Positions 60,396-64,000 of a DNA stretch of 64,000 nt are shown here, one piece after another. Source of the stretch: Ascaris suum. Taxonomy: Eukaryota > Nematoda > Chromadorea > Rhabditida > Ascarididae. Made by a program: the position numbers and the translations under genes. Below the pieces are notes generated by a model. It was given only the letters and a program-made list of their open reading frames with translations. It was not told the DNA's origin and made no database searches. The stretch is from assembly GCA_013433145.1 (NCBI GenBank), contig CM024168.1:14438868-14502867 (forward strand). Direction: 5' to 3'. Numbering within the stretch: the stretch's first letter is position 1; the number at the start of each line of letters is the position of its first letter.

Positions 60396-63130
60396 AACCA
60401 ACTGAAGGTAGCAAAAAAATTGAGACAAATAGCTCGCTAATTCAACGTTGTGAAGAGATCCTCGATAAAATGCCTCCTTCAATACCATTTTGAAAAATTA
60501 TCCATGAAGAAGTTTTATTTGTTTTGCTTCAATTCATTCAAAAGAAAGTTCTAAACTCATTATAACATAATGAGAAAAACGCACACATGAATGAATACGT
60601 TAAGGTTATGCTGCTAACTACCTAATTGCTGCTTAATTAAAGATGATGGTTGAAGAAGTTTTCATTGACATGGGAAGTGCATGACACTCCAATATGTTGT
60701 AGTCGGCCATTCCTTGTTCGAAAACATTTTTTGGTGGGATTTTGATGAGAAGCGAAGTAAACAGAATATTCGATGCCTTATATTCACGCTAATTCATCAA
60801 AGAAGAATTTATATGAGTCTTTTTTTCAAAGCAAAAAAGTTTTGAGGGAAATTTTTCCAATGAGAGAAATATTTTAGAATTATTTAAGAGACAAACAGGA
60901 AATATGTCATCGAATATTTCAATTAAATACATTTTAAGCGATATTTTGAAGATTTCTTAAAATAAGTCATACTATAGAATAGACGATCAGCAATGATGTC
61001 AACTCAGAATCCGATTACCGCTTAGAAGGCGAAGAATCGTTTTATCCGAAGGATCAAAAACGAATATCCAATAATGAGGAATTCTAAAGTTTAAAAGACT
61101 TCATTTGCCAAACTGCGACAATTCATTTGATTTTCATGTCATTTCTTCCAATGACTTTCTCTCCCATACAATCAAAACGAATGTCTCTATAGAATAGTTG
61201 AGAGTAATTCTTTGCATATCTCGTGATAGTTTTTAAGCGCTTCAAGACAAACGCACTAACAATTGCAAAAATGTTGGATTATGCTGCCTGAAAGAGGTTG
61301 AAAACTTTTCAGTAAACTGTACTTGGTTTTTAATGGTTTCTATTTCGATTTCATCAACTAGCGATAGGGGAATTGACCAACGCTTTAAAGAGAAATAAAT
61401 TACTGCAAAACAACCAATTCAATTGGCTTCATCAGATGACTTGAGCCTAGTGAGAGATTGGCATAAAACAATAAAATTATTATGTCGGAAGCTTGTCTTA
61501 AACAGCTTTGAAGATTTTGCAAAACAATTACTGATTCCTTCTAATGATATTCCTTACCATCACCTACAATTATATAATGCGATTCCCTGCTGCAATAACC
61601 TTTCATTTATTAAAACAATCTAATTTATTCGCACTGCATCTCACTTAAAGCATTATCCAGTCGAGAGTCCGGAAAATTTAAGGATCATTCTTTTAGCAGG
61701 AAAAACTTCTGGAAAGAAGATTCCCAAAGAGCTCTTTCCAAAAGCTTCCTTCTTCTATTCAAAGGAATTATTGTATTTGTTCTTGATTGGATACTCTCTA
61801 GGCTGAGGGCTGTAATTCGAAATATTCAAATTATTCCTGAAGCAAAATTAGATGCAAACAAGAACAGACTGATAAAACGTTGTAAATATTAAGATATTCT
61901 TATCCAGTCCATTCTTTATTAAATTTGCAATTCGTGTTGCCAATATTTCAACTCTATAAAAAACCTTATTTTACAACGATTAAACCACTCATTGGCACAG
62001 AAATCAAAAAAGGACGGTAACAAACGCAGTAATAGAGTAAATTGGCTCTACAAATGCAGTCTAATGTACGCAGACAACTTAGGATAAACCGTGAATAAGG
62101 CCACAAAAACAAAATATAAGAGATTTTCTGTCGGCAATAACATGTGCGTATAGCAACCGAAACAATTAGCTTTATGGATTGGGCGCGAGTTACCTCATTG
62201 TTTATAGAAACAGAAATCATTGCATTAAATTACTGGAAAAACGCCATTGCAATGACCTATGTGAGATTGAAAGTAATAAAAAAAGACCTATGGCCATTTT
62301 GTTTATTCTAATTGAAAAACTAGCGATTCCGTACTTTCAAACATATTTGTCGCAATGCAATGCAATTGTTTTTTTGTGCCCACAAGTGCAATATTCACCC
62401 ATTAATTTTCATTTATTCACTTATTCAACGCTTATTTGCATTCGTATTGATGATTATTCAATAGTTTTTACCACTTATCAATGCTTCGTTTAAATGAACA
62501 ACTGATGTAGAAATTTCACATTTGTAAGTGAAAATTTTGTTAGCAAAAATTTTCCCTCCTTCAGTATCGTTTATCCCTCTTATCTTCACGGTATTCATGT
62601 GCAGTGGCTCTCTATTGCCTTCTCTACTTCTTCGCTTCTACGTGATAGTAGAGCTAATATTACGTTCTTTCAGAGAGAGATTTTTCCCACTAAAGTTCAT
62701 CACTTCTTAATCGCAGAATTTTCTGGTCTTTTGAGTTAATAAAAATGATTTATAACTCCTAAATAAAAACAAACCATTAGTTTCTACGCCTAAAAAAACG
62801 CTTTTCTTGGATGATAGTTAAGGGAAATTTCTTAGAAAACATGAACTCAGAGAATTTTTTGCAAAGACTTGAGATGGCTTTCGAGGTGAAGGAATTAAAC
62901 GTCACAAAAACTGCCAGTAGGATCAACTGTGAATATGGTTAGATAATGGATTGCTTCCTCATAGCAAATTTTTTTGAATGGATTATATAAGCCGCTTCTT
63001 CGTCTAAATGGAGCAATTTCTCTAAAACGAACCAATCACTAAACGATTCATTGGGGATTGAGCAGCAAAGGAAATCACCTTTCCAGCTTAACAAACAGTT
63101 CGACAATCTTTTTCTATTCGACAAGTTTAC

Positions 63131-63371
63131 TTGTCTTCAGTGCGCATAATAAAACGTAAGAATGTTTTCAGTCCTTGCGCCTCAAGCATATCGCTGTTAA
63201 TTTTTGAAAAAATGAGAAGGGGAAAATCAAATATTTTCTTTAACTCGACCAATCCAGCCATAGAAACCGAACAATATCGAAAGAGCGTGTGATACGAGTA
63301 AGCCGAAATGCAGTTAATCTGGTTTATTGTAGGATCCGACCAATTCCGTCCGCCGTTACATTTCCCATCCA
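63131..63371 (-). CDS. Possible internal exon, family unknown
   Basis: Acceptor AACCAACCAG ends at 63372 on the minus strand, and donor ACAA|GTAAAC is at 63130. The frame between reads CNGGRNWSDPTINQINC and later GLVELKKIFDFPLLIFSK. The C-x-N-W-S-P-x-C spacing faintly recalls the hormone-receptor module of adhesion GPCRs, but too little matches to assign it. It has no ATG of its own. Confidence 0.22.
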
Positions 63372-64000
63372 CTGGTTGGTTGAAATCATTACAGTGAATG
63401 GAAGCTGGAGCATAGTCATGCTATGGAACTAGACCAAAGTTCAAACAATCTTTTTTGGTTATAACTGAGTGGTCCAATCAACCAAATTTTTGTGGTTCAG
63501 GCAGCCGAATGTTTAGAGTACCACAAAAATCCTTGCAATTATACAAATGCGGGAAAAAAACCTTCATCTAGTGGCCTTTTTTTCTGGTTCTGAATAATAA
63601 TTTAATCTGCATTTCAATTGCCTTTTTCTTTGCTTGCGCCAGAATGAAGAAATGATTTCATTACATCATAAACCATTTGAATTATTCTCACGTCATTCTA
63701 CGAAATGCCTGAATAGAACTTTCGAAAGCACTATGTTTTCATCACTTAACAAATCTCTTTCTTCTGAAATTAATTCCAAAAAATAAAATCTACGTTCACT
63801 GAACGTAAGAACAATCGAAGGATAATTTTTCAATCGATGAATTTTTGGAGATAAAAGGAAGTAGGCGGAAATTAGGGATGCTTATAGGAGAGTGTTATTT
63901 AAATTTCTTCAGTGAGGCGTAAGTGAAAATTTGATTAATTTCATTACTATCGTTTTCCCACCTCGGCAGGTGGGTCTTCTAATATCGTAGGGAATTTTTT

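Noticed and set aside
60217..60493. Three overlapping hydrophobic plus-strand ORFs
   Set aside because: Produced by a TTTA-type low-complexity tract open in all three frames.

Overview
This window looks like AT-rich nematode nuclear DNA. It carries a spliced single-copy CC2D1/Lgd gene and a neuropeptide precursor of the NLP-8 (orcokinin-like) type. Splice acceptors follow the nematode TTTTCAG pattern, and the gene has short exons in long introns. No bacterial operons, rRNA, CRISPR array or convincing tRNA were seen. Species cannot be fixed from the sequence; long introns and large AT arrays would suit a parasitic nematode better than Caenorhabditis.

Left third (1-21.2 kb, plus strand). A 17-exon CC2D1 gene runs from 1050 to 18924. 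Its phases close to a 799-residue protein with four DM14 repeats and a C2 domain. One long intron holds a decayed mariner transposon (about 9.3-10.1 kb). About 200 bases after the CC2D1 stop, a second plus-strand gene is visible only as short exons whose phases join. It ends at 21139 with AATAAA 21 bases on. I do not recognise its product. The close head-to-tail spacing allows a nematode operon.

Middle (21.2-31 kb). A possible small secreted peptide lies at 22 kb. The clearest novelty is a minus-strand neuropeptide precursor (27309 to 25737). Its first exon encodes ten tandem AFDR-type peptides. A second exon, invisible to simple ORF calling, adds an eleventh copy and a C-terminal spacer. A GC-richer, coding-like but frame-broken zone lies at 28.66-30.16 kb.

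Right half (31-64 kb). Mostly AT-rich noncoding DNA with (AT)n arrays at 45.3 and 54.1-54.4 kb and an inverted pair of a dispersed repeat (42.7-43.2 and 55.3-55.7 kb) that contains a 32-bp tandem unit. A few isolated minus-strand exon-like ORFs (42.2, 43.4-43.7, 44.7, 63.1 kb) and two possible first exons (36.5 kb minus, 39 kb plus) are listed at low confidence. The secreted-protein-like ORF at 43.4-43.7 kb is the best of them.
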